DNA of 64,000 nt, from the NCBI RefSeq assembly GCF_002104335.1, contig NZ_CP020867.1:744001-808000 (forward strand), given 5' to 3'. Of the stretch, positions 45,094 to 55,677 are shown piece by piece. The position numbers and the translations under genes were made by a program. Every line of letters starts with the position of its first letter. Positions within the stretch are counted from its first letter, which is position 1. This DNA comes from Campylobacter cuniculorum DSM 23162 = LMG 24588. GTDB taxonomy: Bacteria > Campylobacterota > Campylobacteria > Campylobacterales > Campylobacteraceae. The notes beneath the pieces were generated by a model. It was not told the DNA's origin, did no database searches, and saw only the letters and a list, made by a program, of their open reading frames with translations.

Positions 45094-46533
45094 CTACAGA
45101 TAACTCGGTGCGTCATTTGAAAACAAAATTAAATCCCCATTTTGAGTGTATTGAGCTAAAGTTTCTACAAGTTCTGCTTTATTTTTGAGGATAAGAGTTT
45201 GAATTTTAAGCTCGTTTTTGAAAATTTCAGCATTGATTGAAGCCGTAATGATAGCCAAATCAAAGCATTCATTGATGATTTTACAAAGTTTGATGTTCTC
45301 TTCTTCATTCACTTCAACAATGCCCGGAGTGACTAGAATTTTGCGTCCTTTATAATGCTTACAAAGTTCATAACTTGCACTCATACCCTTAAAATTCCCA
45401 TTAAAACCATCATCAATGATAAATTTTGGTTCTTTGGAAATAAGCTCTAAACGATGCTCTACGGATTTGATTTGACTCATTTGCTTTTGAATTTTAGAAT
45501 TCTCAACCCCTAAAAAACTTGCACAAAGCACACAGACACAAAGATTTTCCGCATTAAAAGCTCCTAAAATTTTACATTCAAAATCTTGCTCTTTTTCTTT
45601 TAAAAGCATTTGAAATTTCAAACCCTCAAGAGTAGAATGGACTTTTAAAAGCTTTTCATCATAAAGCTCTATGAATTCGTTTGATTTTTTTCCTGTGCTC
45701 GTGTGTAAAAAAGCCTTTTGCAATCTTTTAGAATTGAGGGCTTCTAATTTGGTATTTTTTATATTTTCTCTATTTTTAAAATACTCCAAATGAGCGTTTC
45801 CAATTTCACCGATGATGCAAATTTGAGGTTCTAAAAAACGCGTGATTTCTAAAATATCGCCTTTGTTTCTAGCCCCTGCTTCAGCAATATAAATTTGCGT
45901 ATGAGCTACTAAATTTTCGTTAATGTCTTTGACAATTCCCATTAAGGTATTAACACTTCTTGGAGTTTTGTAGGTGATAAAATCATCTTTTAACAGCTCA
46001 TAAAGAAAATTTTTAATGCTTGTTTTTCCAAAACTTGCTGTAATGAGTATGATTTTTAAGTTTTTATTAGAAAAAATTTTTGTTTTTGCTTTGCGTTTAA
46101 AATACCCAGCTTGTAAAATTTCATAAATTTTTAAGGCAAATAAAGCAAAAGGAAGGCTTAAAAAATTAAAAAGAAAACTGAATTTCCAAGAAAGTATAGA
46201 AAATAAAATGCTGAAGATAAAAACAAAAAGAAAAAAAATCTTAATTTTTGCAGTAAAAACAAGTTTTTTGTCAATTTTTTTGTTCCAAAAATATAAAAAT
46301 GCTGTGTGAATAAAAATGAAATAAGGCAAAGAATACAAAGGAAAAATCAAAAATAAAAGATAAGGAATGGCTAAAAAATATAAATGCCATAAGGGCTTAT
46401 GATAATGAAAAATAATGCGTTTAAATTTGTAAGAATACCATTGTAAGGCACTCATAAGATAAAAAGCAATGCAGAAATTAAAAATCAAAGCATTTAAAAA
46501 ATACAATGAAGTTTTTATAAAATCAATAGTCAT
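45094..46533 (-). CDS. murF: MurF-type UDP-MurNAc-tripeptide:D-Ala-D-Ala ligase with membrane N-terminus
   Basis: Adds D-Ala-D-Ala to the cell-wall precursor. It has 479 residues. The C-terminal two thirds is a Mur ligase: ATP loop ITASFGKTS (residues ~165-173), EAGARNKGDIL, GNAHLEYFKNRENI, and DDGFNGNFKGMSASYEL. The N-terminal ~150 residues are not the usual substrate-binding domain but four or five hydrophobic segments, as in the C. jejuni ortholog as I recall. The neighbouring ddl makes its substrate. Overlaps the hydrolase gene by 11 bases. Confidence 0.85.
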   Translation of the reverse strand: MTIDFIKTSLYFLNALIFNFCIAFYLMSALQWYSYKFKRIIFHYHKPLWHLYFLAIPYLLFLIFPLYSLPYFIFIHTAFLYFWNKKIDKKLVFTAKIKIFFLFVFIFSILFSILSWKFSFLFNFLSLPFALFALKIYEILQAGYFKRKAKTKIFSNKNLKIILITASFGKTSIKNFLYELLKDDFITYKTPRSVNTLMGIVKDINENLVAHTQIYIAEAGARNKGDILEITRFLEPQICIIGEIGNAHLEYFKNRENIKNTKLEALNSKRLQKAFLHTSTGKKSNEFIELYDEKLLKVHSTLEGLKFQMLLKEKEQDFECKILGAFNAENLCVCVLCASFLGVENSKIQKQMSQIKSVEHRLELISKEPKFIIDDGFNGNFKGMSASYELCKHYKGRKILVTPGIVEVNEEENIKLCKIINECFDLAIITASINAEIFKNELKIQTLILKNKAELVETLAQYTQNGDLILFSNDAPSYL

Positions 46534-47269
46534 TCTCTTGCCTTAATTTTTCTAAAGTTTGTGCTATAAATTCTGCATTTTTAGGGGAGGTTAAAAAGAA
46601 AAAATGCTCCCCTTCGAGAGGATAAAATTCACTTTTTTCTATGAGTTTGTGAATTATTTCTCCGCTTTGTAAAGGGGTGGCTTTATCATCTTTACCCCAA
46701 AAAATTAAAGTTTTAGCCCTTTGATTTTTAAAAATCTCATTAAAATTTTCATCGACTACTTTTTTAAAAATTTCATACATTAAAGGCGAGAGTTTGGCTC
46801 CATCTTCACTTGCAAAATAACGATAAAATTTTCCAAAGCCTAAAAATTTAAGCATTTTAAACAGGCGAATTTTAAAGAGGACTTTCAAGGATTTTTTTAC
46901 AATAATCCCCGCACTTGAAAGTAAAATTAAAATTGCTTTATCATCACAGAGTAGAGTGCTTACCTTGCCACCAAAGGAATGTCCCATAAAAAAATGGACC
47001 TTAAAATTCTTAGCTTTTAAAAATTCTTTAATCACTTGTGCATAATCCTTAGTTTCTAAAAGATCTTCAACGCTTGAATTTCCAAAGCCGGGTAAATCCA
47101 CATAAATTTGATAAAAATTTGTTAAATGCTTTTCAAAAGCTTGTTTCATCAATTCTTTATGAGCTCCCCAGCCGTGTAAAATAAGGATTTGAGGATTTGC
47201 ATCAATGCCTAAAAGTTCATAAGAAATTTTATAAATTTTTCCTTTATAGCTGATTTTTGCTAGAGCCAT
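46523..47269 (-). CDS. Alpha/beta-fold hydrolase
   Basis: A 248-residue cytoplasmic hydrolase. The oxyanion region ILHGWGAHKELM, the nucleophile elbow FMGHSFGGK (serine nucleophile), FWGKDDKATPLQ with the acid, and LEGEHFFFLTSP with the catalytic histidine are all present. Substrate unknown. Located between murF and an antitoxin-like gene, as Cj0796c in C. jejuni. Confidence 0.85.
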   Translation of the reverse strand: MALAKISYKGKIYKISYELLGIDANPQILILHGWGAHKELMKQAFEKHLTNFYQIYVDLPGFGNSSVEDLLETKDYAQVIKEFLKAKNFKVHFFMGHSFGGKVSTLLCDDKAILILLSSAGIIVKKSLKVLFKIRLFKMLKFLGFGKFYRYFASEDGAKLSPLMYEIFKKVVDENFNEIFKNQRAKTLIFWGKDDKATPLQSGEIIHKLIEKSEFYPLEGEHFFFLTSPKNAEFIAQTLEKLRQENDY

Positions 47270-47271
47270 TT

Positions 47272-47487
47272 TTAAGCCTTTTGATTGTTGTAAATATTTT
47301 CCAAAAGTTCTACGGCATTTTGCAAACGTTCAAATTCCTCTACGCTAAGTATTACAGCTTCGAATTTATTGTTTTTCAAAACGACAATTTTTTCAGACTC
47401 ATTTTTTTTGAGCCTATCAATAATCGCACTAAAATTTCTTACCACTTCCGTTGCAGTGTAAATTTCATTTTGTTTAAAAGAAAGCAT
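47272..47487 (-). CDS. Phd/YefM-family antitoxin-like protein, no toxin partner
   Basis: The start is set at 47487 because AGGA lies six bases upstream; the frame is open six more codons to 47505. The 71-residue product has the Phd/YefM opening YTATEVVRNFSAIIDRLKKN, then IVVLKNNKFEAVILSVEEFERL, the DNA-binding fold of type II antitoxins. The adjacent gene is a hydrolase, not a RelE/Doc toxin, so it is an orphan antitoxin or a stand-alone regulator. Confidence 0.78.
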   Translation of the reverse strand: MLSFKQNEIYTATEVVRNFSAIIDRLKKNESEKIVVLKNNKFEAVILSVEEFERLQNAVELLENIYNNQKA

Positions 47488-47546
47488 AAAAATCCTAGAA
47501 TACACAAAATTTTATGTAAAATTAATCATATTTTATCTTAAAAAAG

Positions 47547-48587
47547 TTATAATTTTCCTTTTTGTCCATTTATAGAATGTAAAAAACTATAAGTGATAGA
47601 AATTTTTTTCTCATTTTTTACATCTTTGCTTAATTTGTTGATGATTTGATTAAAATCCTTAAAGAGATAATGAGCCAAAGAACCCGGATTTGGATTGATT
47701 TCATTGAGATAAACCTCTTCATCTAAAATAAAAAAATCACAACGAATCAAAGCACCTTTAAATAAAGGATTATAAATTTTTTTAAAATTTTCTTTAAGTT
47801 TTTCTTTTAAATCTTCGCTTAAATTCGCTTCGGTAAGTTGATTGTGCCGTGAAAAACTAAGATATTTTTGCTCAAAATCTAAAAAATCTTTTTTTTGAGG
47901 CTCTTCTATAATAGAAAAGATGAATTCATCTTCAATCATACAACCCGCTAGATTGTATTCTTTGATATTGTTTTTAAATTCTTCAATCAAAAGATCTTCA
48001 TCAAATTCAAAGCCTATATCTTTAGCGTATGCGAGTTCTTTTAAATCTTTAACCACGCTAATTCCTATGCTGCTGCCTAATCTTGCTGGTTTTAAAATGC
48101 AAGGAAAATTTGGTATAAAATCTTTATTTTCATAGCTTCTAAGCATAGTATAGGGCAAAGTTTTCACTCCTATACTTTGAGCATAAAGTTTTGTCCATTC
48201 TTTGTTAAAAGAAAGCACACTTGCTTCGAGTCTAGGTCCTATGAATTTCACCCCATAAAATTCAAATAAAGCGGCGATTTTTCCATCTTCTCCATCGCGT
48301 CCATGTATGAGATTGATGATGCAATCACATTCAAGTTTGTTTTCACTTAAAAAACTCTTAAAATAAAATCCACCTTGCTTAAGATAAAGCTTTTTTTCCT
48401 TTTTAAAGGCTTGTGAGCTGAAAGTTTTAGCATTGAGTTTTATGCTTGGAATTGCGTAAAATTCTCTATTTTCATCGCAAAATATAAAACTCAAATCAGC
48501 TTTTAAAATTTTTTTTAAGACCACAGCACTCACTATGCTGATTTCGTGTTCGTAAGAATTTCCACCAAAGAGTATAGCGTATTTCAT
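47547..48587 (-). CDS. ddl: D-alanine--D-alanine ligase
   Basis: Makes the D-Ala-D-Ala dipeptide of peptidoglycan. The start is taken at 48587 ([17 protein letters not shown]), with AAAGG upstream; the open frame continues 23 unlikely codons further and would overlap ruvA. The 346 residues include [21 protein letters not shown]-grasp [18 protein letters not shown] and [19 protein letters not shown]. Works with murF downstream. Confidence 0.94.
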   Translation of the reverse strand: MKYAILFGGNSYEHEISIVSAVVLKKILKADLSFIFCDENREFYAIPSIKLNAKTFSSQAFKKEKKLYLKQGGFYFKSFLSENKLECDCIINLIHGRDGEDGKIAALFEFYGVKFIGPRLEASVLSFNKEWTKLYAQSIGVKTLPYTMLRSYENKDFIPNFPCILKPARLGSSIGISVVKDLKELAYAKDIGFEFDEDLLIEEFKNNIKEYNLAGCMIEDEFIFSIIEEPQKKDFLDFEQKYLSFSRHNQLTEANLSEDLKEKLKENFKKIYNPLFKGALIRCDFFILDEEVYLNEINPNPGSLAHYLFKDFNQIINKLSKDVKNEKKISITYSFLHSINGQKGKL

Positions 48588-48598
48588 TATGATAACCT

Positions 48599-49150
48599 TT
48601 AAGCAAGTTTTTGAAGAGCTTCTTTGACGAGTTCGCTCGTGCTTGAGCTTTTGCAAGTACTTAAAACATTTAAAATTTTATCCTGCTTAAAACCTAAAGA
48701 AAGTAAAGCTGCTAAAGCCTCGCTTTTATCATCGCTGATACTATCAAGCTGCATTTTTGCGTCGCTAAGCTCTATAATAATACGTTTAGCACTTTTTGCT
48801 CCTATGCCCGGCACCTTTTTTAAAGCATTTTCATCGCCTTGATTTAAGGCTTTGTAAAAAGAACTTGTATCTAAGCTTGAACAAACCGCCATAGCTGTTG
48901 TAGCACCCACGCCATTAACTTTTAAAAGCATTTCAAAAATTCTTTGCTCGTCTTTATCTAAAAAACCATAGAATTTATTAGAATCTTCTTTGAGAATTTG
49001 AGTGATTAAAAGTTCAATTTTTTGCCCTTTTTCAAGTTTTGTTGCACTAAAAAGAGAGATAAAAATTCCATAACTTACTCCACTAGCACATTTAAGCACG
49101 ACAAAGGTGGGTTCTTTTTTTGTGATTATTCCTTCGATTGCGACAACCAC
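48599..49150 (-). CDS. ruvA: Holliday junction DNA helicase subunit RuvA
   Basis: Binds four-way junctions and loads RuvB for branch migration. It has 183 residues, GTG start with AAGGAT upstream. The opening [19 protein letters not shown]-fold strand, the helix-hairpin-helix motifs [15 protein letters not shown] and [17 protein letters not shown], and a short C-terminal RuvB-binding domain are present. Overlaps the FapA-like gene end by 25 bases. Confidence 0.95.
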   Translation of the reverse strand: MVVAIEGIITKKEPTFVVLKCASGVSYGIFISLFSATKLEKGQKIELLITQILKEDSNKFYGFLDKDEQRIFEMLLKVNGVGATTAMAVCSSLDTSSFYKALNQGDENALKKVPGIGAKSAKRIIIELSDAKMQLDSISDDKSEALAALLSLGFKQDKILNVLSTCKSSSTSELVKEALQKLA

Positions 49151-50988
49151 TGCGTATCCTTTTCGTCATAATTTGGTTTTTTATCAATTTCTATAATTTC
49201 TTCATTATTTTGTATATCTTTTTTAAGCCCGATAAATTTTATATCCTCATCTTTAGAGCTTGAGTAAAAAAGCTCTTTTTTCGGTTCAATTAAAGTAAAA
49301 CGCACTTCATTCATATTTGTCCATTTTCCACTTTTATTGATAAATTTTGCTTCCAAAAGGATTTGTTGAAGTTCTAAGAGCTTTTTATGTATCGCATTTT
49401 CTTCATCCAAAAGTTCTTTTCTTTTATTTTGTAATTTTGTTAATTGTTGGTTGTGAAGATTGTATTCTCGTATGATTTTTTCATATTGAAGCGGAATGTT
49501 TTTTTGGGAATTTTTAAGTTCGCTCACTTTTTTTTCTATGGCAACGACCCCGCTTTTACTAGAAATAATGTGCTGTTTGATGATATGAATTTTTTTGCTG
49601 ATATTAAACTCTTCATTTTTAAGAGCCATCAATTTTTTATCATAATCTTCATCCAAGATTCTGATTTTAGCACAAAATTTATTATTATCCCCCTCGATAT
49701 TTTGAATGATTGCATTTTCATAAAAGATTAAAAAATTATTGCTTGTTACATTTTCTATATAGATTTTATCTGCTTCTATATTGCCTCCTAAGCTTTTTTT
49801 AATCTTTACAACTTTAGCTTTGATTGTGCCATTTTCAAGAAGGTCAATGTCAATATTTTCTCCTTCTATATAGCCTCGATGGGTTTTGATATAAGCATTT
49901 TTAGCATAAATTTTTGATTTTGAATTTGTCATACCTTCAATTCTTAAATTTGTAGCTTTAAGGTCTGTATTTCCTGCAACACTTCCAGAAATATTTAACT
50001 CTTCGCATTCTATACCAACTCCAGAATTAACAGCATCTTGCATATCGGATAAAAATTTAATATTAATCTTAACATTTTTATCAAGCCCCGCACGAATGAC
50101 ACCTATGCTTTTAAAATCCACACTCCCATTGAATTCAAGAACATTTGAAATATCGTATTTATCGGCATTTTCAACGATAAAACCTTTTTTAAGTGCTATA
50201 TAATTTGTGCCGTTTTCATTTTCTACAGCTTTAAAAGCATCTGTGCAAGAAAAATTAAATTTATGTTCTTTAGGTTCTAAAGCTTCTAAAATATGCAGGT
50301 TTAAATCCTTTCCCTCTTTCCCTTTTTTAGCCTTAAGATGTGTGAAAACGAGTTCATTTTCATCGACGGAAATGATTCCTGATCTTTTTTCATCTAAAGT
50401 ATAATTTTTAGCCTTATCTTTATAATTAAAAATCAAGGCTTCATTTTGAGTTGCAATAGGTTCAACACCTCTTGCAACAACAAGCTGCACAGGTTTTTTT
50501 AAGGCATTAGTTTTATGCTGGGTTACTAGAGAAATGAGTTCTTTTTTAAAATCAAAAATTCGAATTCCTATAAGAAATTTTAATTTAAGCATTTTTTTAT
50601 AGATATTTTGCAAAAGTTCTAGAGCAAGTTTGTCATGGTATTTTAATTTATTAAACTCAATTTGAGCGACAATTTTTGTTAAAGTTTTATTTGCTACAAG
50701 TTTGATTGCATTAAAACTTGTATTTATGTTTGCATTGTGAAAAATTTCAATTTTGTATTCTTGTTTGATTTGTAAATTTTCTTTTAAGAAATTTTCATCC
50801 TCATCAAATAAATTCAAATCTTTTTCACTGATTTTATTCCATTCTGAATCACTATTGAAACGATATTGAGTTGAAAAAGAGAGTAAATTAAAATCAAGTT
50901 CATTAATGTTGATATTTGTTCTTTGAGCAACACTCAATAATTCTTGATAAGGATTTTGGGTATAAGATATAATTTTTTCTTCTAACAA
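49126..50988 (-). CDS. FapA/DUF342-family protein
   Basis: A TTG start with GGAGAG five bases upstream gives 620 residues. The centre is a DUF342 (FapA) beta-helix ([19 protein letters not shown], then repeated [19 protein letters not shown] and [18 protein letters not shown] strands), followed by a coiled coil (~470-540). Family members are soluble polymer-like proteins of unclear role; some link to flagella or cell polarity. Corresponds to Cj0800c. Divergent from murJ. Confidence 0.8.
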   Translation of the reverse strand: MLEEKIISYTQNPYQELLSVAQRTNININELDFNLLSFSTQYRFNSDSEWNKISEKDLNLFDEDENFLKENLQIKQEYKIEIFHNANINTSFNAIKLVANKTLTKIVAQIEFNKLKYHDKLALELLQNIYKKMLKLKFLIGIRIFDFKKELISLVTQHKTNALKKPVQLVVARGVEPIATQNEALIFNYKDKAKNYTLDEKRSGIISVDENELVFTHLKAKKGKEGKDLNLHILEALEPKEHKFNFSCTDAFKAVENENGTNYIALKKGFIVENADKYDISNVLEFNGSVDFKSIGVIRAGLDKNVKINIKFLSDMQDAVNSGVGIECEELNISGSVAGNTDLKATNLRIEGMTNSKSKIYAKNAYIKTHRGYIEGENIDIDLLENGTIKAKVVKIKKSLGGNIEADKIYIENVTSNNFLIFYENAIIQNIEGDNNKFCAKIRILDEDYDKKLMALKNEEFNISKKIHIIKQHIISSKSGVVAIEKKVSELKNSQKNIPLQYEKIIREYNLHNQQLTKLQNKRKELLDEENAIHKKLLELQQILLEAKFINKSGKWTNMNEVRFTLIEPKKELFYSSSKDEDIKFIGLKKDIQNNEEIIEIDKKPNYDEKDTQWLSQSKE

Positions 50989-51068
50989 AACTCTCTCCGC
51001 AGTTAAATTTTAAGACATTATAGTCAAATTTTAATCAAATTTAGTTAAAATAAGACATAAATTTTATA

Positions 51069-52535
51069 ATGAATTATCTTTTAATGAAAAGTTTAGTGTT
51101 TAAAAATTTTATTATCAATGCCTTAGGAATTTTATTTTCTAGAATTTTAGGTTTAGCAAGAGATGTTTTAATCGCCCTTTTTTTAGGGGCGGGGCTTTAT
51201 AGCGATATATTTTTTGTTGCTTTAAAAATGCCTGCTTTTTTTAGGAGAATTTTTGCTGAAGGTGCTTTTGGGCAATCTTTTTTGCCTAATTTTGTCAAAG
51301 CAAGAAAAAAGGGTGCTTTTTGTGTGAGTGTTTTATTGCAATTTGGCTTTGTAGTCTTTTTATTTTGTATGTTTGTAAGTTTTTTTGCTTCTTTTTTTAC
51401 AAAAATTTTTGCCTTTGGCTTTGATGAGAAAACCATAGCTTTAGCCTCTCCTTTGGTGGCGATTAATTTTTGGTATTTATTTTTTATTTTTATTGTAACC
51501 TTTCTTGGAGCGATTTTAAATTATAAGCAAAAATTTTTTATCACTTCTTTTTCGGCAGCTTTGTTCAATCTAGCCATAGTGATTGCAGCCTTTTTTGTGG
51601 ATAAAAACACGCCTCAAACCACTCTTTATTATTTTTCTTATGCAACGGTTTTAAGTGGAGTGGCACAGCTTATTTTGCATATTTTAGTGCTTTGGAGAAA
51701 TCCTGTGATTAAAGCCATGACTCTTTCTATAAAATTAAAAAGATTTAGAGTTAAACTCAAATCTTTTTATCATAATTTTTTCCACGGGGTTTTGGGTTCA
51801 AGTGCTACGCAATTGAGCTCACTTTTAGATACAAGCATTGCAAGTTTTTTAATCACCGGAAGCATTTCTTATCTTTATTATGCTAATCGTGTCTTTCAAC
51901 TCCCTTTGGCTCTATTTGCCATAGCTTTAACGCAAGTTAGTTTTCCTAAAATTTTAAAACATCTTAAAAGCAATCAAGAAAATTTGGCTTTAAATTTTAT
52001 GCGTAAAGCCTTAGGAGTTTTAGCGATATTCTTGCTCCTTGCAATGATTATTGGAATGGTATTTTCTGTTGAAATTTCACAGCTTTTATTTCAAAGAGGA
52101 AATTTCACAAAAGAAGATACCTTAATCACAGCTTATGTTTTAATCGCTTATCTTGTCGGACTCTTGCCTTTTGGTCTGCAAAAACTTCTCTCCCTTTGGC
52201 TCTATGCAAAATTCAAGCAAAAAATCGCCGCTTCAATTGCGTTTAAATCCTTAATCCTAAGTGCTTTTTGTTCCATTGCTTTAATCTTTGTCATTGAGGA
52301 TGAAAATTTAAAAGTTTTAGCCGTTGCTCTATCGAGTTCTTTAAGTGCTTTTTATCTGCTTTTTGCTAATATTAAAGAATTTGGTTTGAGACGTTTTTTT
52401 GACCTAATTTCTTGGAAATTGAGTGTTTTAACGTGTTTGTTTTTAAGTCTTTTTGGAATTTTATTGTTTGAATTTAAAGGACTGATGATTGGTATTTTAA
52501 TAGAAATTTTTATAAAAATTAAAGGAATATTTTAA
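51069..52535 (+). CDS. murJ: Lipid II flippase MurJ (MviN)
   Basis: Flips lipid II across the inner membrane. It has 488 residues and about 13-14 membrane segments. The family opening FIINALGILFSRILGLARDV and the FRRIFAEGAFGQSFLPNF loop are diagnostic. The ATG at 51084 (MKSLVFKN) is an alternative start. The stop and the cysS ATG share a base, starting the murJ-cysS-msbA-pyrD operon. Confidence 0.94.
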   Translation: MNYLLMKSLVFKNFIINALGILFSRILGLARDVLIALFLGAGLYSDIFFVALKMPAFFRRIFAEGAFGQSFLPNFVKARKKGAFCVSVLLQFGFVVFLFCMFVSFFASFFTKIFAFGFDEKTIALASPLVAINFWYLFFIFIVTFLGAILNYKQKFFITSFSAALFNLAIVIAAFFVDKNTPQTTLYYFSYATVLSGVAQLILHILVLWRNPVIKAMTLSIKLKRFRVKLKSFYHNFFHGVLGSSATQLSSLLDTSIASFLITGSISYLYYANRVFQLPLALFAIALTQVSFPKILKHLKSNQENLALNFMRKALGVLAIFLLLAMIIGMVFSVEISQLLFQRGNFTKEDTLITAYVLIAYLVGLLPFGLQKLLSLWLYAKFKQKIAASIAFKSLILSAFCSIALIFVIEDENLKVLAVALSSSLSAFYLLFANIKEFGLRRFFDLISWKLSVLTCLFLSLFGILLFEFKGLMIGILIEIFIKIKGIF

Positions 52536-53917
52536 TGAAACTTTTAGATAGTATTTTAAAAGAAAAAATCAAACTTGAAAAAACACAGCTTAATATTTAT
52601 CTTTGCGGACCCACAGTTTATGATGATGCCCATTTAGGACATGCAAGAAGTAGCGTTTGTTTTGACCTTTTAAGACGCACTTTAAAGGCTCTAGGATACA
52701 AAGTTAAATTTGCTAGAAATTACACAGATATTGATGATAAAATTCTTAAAAAAATGCAAGAAAGTGGCAAGAATTTAGAGGAACTTAGTGAATTTTATAT
52801 TTTAAATTATGAAAAAGATATGGAGGCTTTAAATGTTTTAGATCCTGATTTTAAACCTCGAGCCACGCATTATATTAAAGAAATGTTAATCTTAATCACA
52901 AAGCTTTACAATCAAGGCTTTGCTTATATTTTAGAAGATGGAATTTATTTTGATACAAGCAAAGATAAAGAATATTTGAGTCTTTCAAAAAGAACTTTAG
53001 AGCAAAATCAAAGCCGCTTAGAGAATTTTGCAAACAAAAAAAATGAGAGCGATTTTGTGCTGTGGAAATTTGATGAAAATTTTTATGAAAGCGAATTTGG
53101 CAAGGGAAGACCGGGTTGGCATACAGAATGCGTTGCGATGATTGAAGCTTTGTTTAAGAATCAATGTGATATCCACGCGGGGGGAGCTGATCTTTTATTT
53201 CCTCATCATGAAAATGAAGCTTCTCAATGCCGTTGTGCAAATCATTATCGCTTGGCTAAAATTTGGCTTCATAATGGTTTTGTGAATATCAATGGTGAAA
53301 AAATGAGTAAAAGTTTAAATAATAGTTTTTTTGTAAAAGATGCTTTAAAAGAAGTGAGCGGAGAGCATTTAAGATTTTATCTTTTAAGTGTGCATTATAG
53401 GGCTAATTTTAATTATTCTTTAGAAGATTTAAGGGCTTGTAAGAAAAGACTTGATAAATTTTATCGTCTTAAAAAGCGGCTTGTTATGGGAGAAATTAGG
53501 GATTTTAATCAGCAAAATATAAGTTTTCAAAGTGAAATTGCAAAAGAAATTTTGGAAATTTTAAGTGATGATTTAAACATTTCTAAAGCCTTAGCTGTGC
53601 TTGATGAATTTATCATCAATGCGAATTTAAAACTTGACGCACAGACTAAAAATAAGTTTTTAAAACAAGAGCTTAAGCAAGGACTCTGTGAGCTTTCGCA
53701 AATTTTTGGTTTTGGTTTTTTAGATGAAAATTTATATTTTCAATGGGGGATTAGTGAGGAGCAAAAGGCTATGATTGAGGAGAAAATTCAAGCAAGATAT
53801 AAGGCTAAAAAGAATAAAGATTTCAAACAAGCCGATGCGATTCGCAATGATTTAGCTGAACTTGGAATTTCACTTTTAGATACCCCAAATGGGACGCTCT
53901 GGGAGTGTATAAATTAA
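52535..53917 (+). CDS. cysS: Cysteinyl-tRNA synthetase
   Basis: Charges tRNA-Cys. It has 460 residues. LYICGPTVYDDAHLGHARS holds the class I HIGH-like motif (HLGH) and a zinc cysteine; WHTECVAM and DIHAGGADLLFPHHENE are typical zinc/active-site stretches; the KMSKS loop is EKMSKSLNN. The stop overlaps the msbA ATG (TAATG). Confidence 0.97.
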   Translation: MKLLDSILKEKIKLEKTQLNIYLCGPTVYDDAHLGHARSSVCFDLLRRTLKALGYKVKFARNYTDIDDKILKKMQESGKNLEELSEFYILNYEKDMEALNVLDPDFKPRATHYIKEMLILITKLYNQGFAYILEDGIYFDTSKDKEYLSLSKRTLEQNQSRLENFANKKNESDFVLWKFDENFYESEFGKGRPGWHTECVAMIEALFKNQCDIHAGGADLLFPHHENEASQCRCANHYRLAKIWLHNGFVNINGEKMSKSLNNSFFVKDALKEVSGEHLRFYLLSVHYRANFNYSLEDLRACKKRLDKFYRLKKRLVMGEIRDFNQQNISFQSEIAKEILEILSDDLNISKALAVLDEFIINANLKLDAQTKNKFLKQELKQGLCELSQIFGFGFLDENLYFQWGISEEQKAMIEEKIQARYKAKKNKDFKQADAIRNDLAELGISLLDTPNGTLWECIN

Positions 53918-55638
53918 TGAATTTAAGAGAAGTTTTAATCCGCTTTAAGCCCTTTTATATCAAATATTGGAAGCATTTTTTCATTGCAATCATCGGTATG
54001 ATTTTAGCAAGTGTTGGGACGGCTGGAAGTTTTTCTGCCATCAAGCCTATTATTGATAAAATTTTTATTGAAAAAAATGAAACTATGCTTTATATAGTGC
54101 CTTTTTTTCTTGTTTTTGCGTATTTGTTAAAAAATTGCGGAATGTATTTGCAAACTTATTATGTTTCTTATATTGGGACAAATATACTAAGAACTTTACG
54201 CTCTCTTGTCTTAGAAAATCTTTTGCGTTTGGATATATTATTTTTTAAAAAACACAGAAGCGGAGAGCTTATTAGTCGTTGCACTAATGATATTAACGCT
54301 CTTCAAATGATTGTTTCAAGTATCATTCCTGATTTTTTAAGAGAATTTTTTACAGCTTTGGGGCTCTTAATTGTGGTGATTTATCATAGTCCAAAACTTT
54401 CTTTTTTTGCTTTAATTGTGTTGCCATTAGTTGTTTTTCCTTTGATATGGTTTGCAAGAAAACTTAAAAAATATGCAAAAAGAGGACAGGAAAAAAACGC
54501 AGATTTACTCTCACGTTTGAGTGAAATTTTTTCTAATATTGAGCTGGTTAAAGCAAACAATACAGAAAAAAAAGAAAAGGCAAAATTTGATGTTGAAAAT
54601 AGTGAGCTTTGTAAAATTCAGCTCAAAAACACTCGCGTCGATGCACTCATAAGCCCTTTAATAGAAATTTTTGGTTCTTTTGGAGTTGCGATAGTGATTA
54701 TTATTGGGGGAAAAGAAGTGATACAAGGTGTTATGACTCCGGGAGATTTTTTCACCTTTGTTTCAGCCCTTTTTGCCATCTATAATCCTTTAAAAAGAAT
54801 GACTTCTTTATATGGTAAATTGCAAATTGCAGTGGTAGCGAGTGAGAGGACTTTTTATTTGCTGGATTTAAAACCACAAATTCAAGGGGGTGCAAAGGAG
54901 CTTGAAAATATCAATCACTTAGAATTCAAACAAGTAAAATTTGCTTATGATGAGCATAAAGAGGTTTTAAAAGGCATTGATTTTGCTTTTAAAAAGGGTG
55001 AAATTTTAGCCTTTGTTGGTCCAAGCGGAGGGGGAAAAACTTCGATTATTGGACTGATTTTACATTTTTTTCAAAAAAAATCAGGGCAGATTTTAATCAA
55101 TGGTGAAGAACTTGATAATTTTTCTTTAGAATCTTTACGCTCTAAAATCGCTTTGGTGACTCAAGATATTTATATTTTTAATGATACCATTGCACAAAAT
55201 ATCGCTTATAGTGGGGAAATTGATGAAGAAAAAATCATAGAGGTTTTAAAACTTGCAAATGCTTATGATTTTGTGATGCAAATGGGTGGAATTCATACAG
55301 AAATTTTTGAACACGGAAAAAATTTAAGCGGAGGGCAAAAACAAAGGATAGCTATTGCAAGAGCCTTGTATAAAAAGCCTGATTTGCTTATCTTTGATGA
55401 ATCCACTTCAGCACTTGATAATGCAAGTGAGAGGGCTATCGTCCAAACCATAGAAAAACTTAAAAAAGAACATTTGATTTTAATGATAGCCCATCGTTTA
55501 AGCACGATTGAAAATGCGGATAAAATTGCCTTGCTTGATGAAGGAAAGATTGTTGCCATAGGAAGTGATGAGGAGCTTATGAGATTTTCTTCTGTTTATC
55601 AGAATTTTAAAAATCAAAAAGACAAAGCCGAACTTTAG
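53917..55638 (+). CDS. msbA: Lipid A export ATP-binding/permease protein MsbA
   Basis: Half-size ABC exporter flipping lipid A-core. The start is taken at 53917, overlapping the cysS stop; the frame is open four codons further. It has 573 residues: six membrane segments (to ~320), then an ATPase domain with Walker A GPSGGGKTS, signature LSGGQKQRIAIARAL, and Walker B LLIFDESTSALD. The cotranscribed murJ and nearby lpxK point to an envelope cluster. Confidence 0.9.
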   Translation: MNLREVLIRFKPFYIKYWKHFFIAIIGMILASVGTAGSFSAIKPIIDKIFIEKNETMLYIVPFFLVFAYLLKNCGMYLQTYYVSYIGTNILRTLRSLVLENLLRLDILFFKKHRSGELISRCTNDINALQMIVSSIIPDFLREFFTALGLLIVVIYHSPKLSFFALIVLPLVVFPLIWFARKLKKYAKRGQEKNADLLSRLSEIFSNIELVKANNTEKKEKAKFDVENSELCKIQLKNTRVDALISPLIEIFGSFGVAIVIIIGGKEVIQGVMTPGDFFTFVSALFAIYNPLKRMTSLYGKLQIAVVASERTFYLLDLKPQIQGGAKELENINHLEFKQVKFAYDEHKEVLKGIDFAFKKGEILAFVGPSGGGKTSIIGLILHFFQKKSGQILINGEELDNFSLESLRSKIALVTQDIYIFNDTIAQNIAYSGEIDEEKIIEVLKLANAYDFVMQMGGIHTEIFEHGKNLSGGQKQRIAIARALYKKPDLLIFDESTSALDNASERAIVQTIEKLKKEHLILMIAHRLSTIENADKIALLDEGKIVAIGSDEELMRFSSVYQNFKNQKDKAEL

Positions 55639-55677
55639 TTAATTTTAGTTAAAATGTCTGTAAAAAAAGGAAAAAAG

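Noticed and set aside
53172-53177. G6 run inside cysS
   Set aside because: Encodes part of the conserved HAGGADLLFPHH motif, is short, and cysS is essential; not a credible phase-variation tract.
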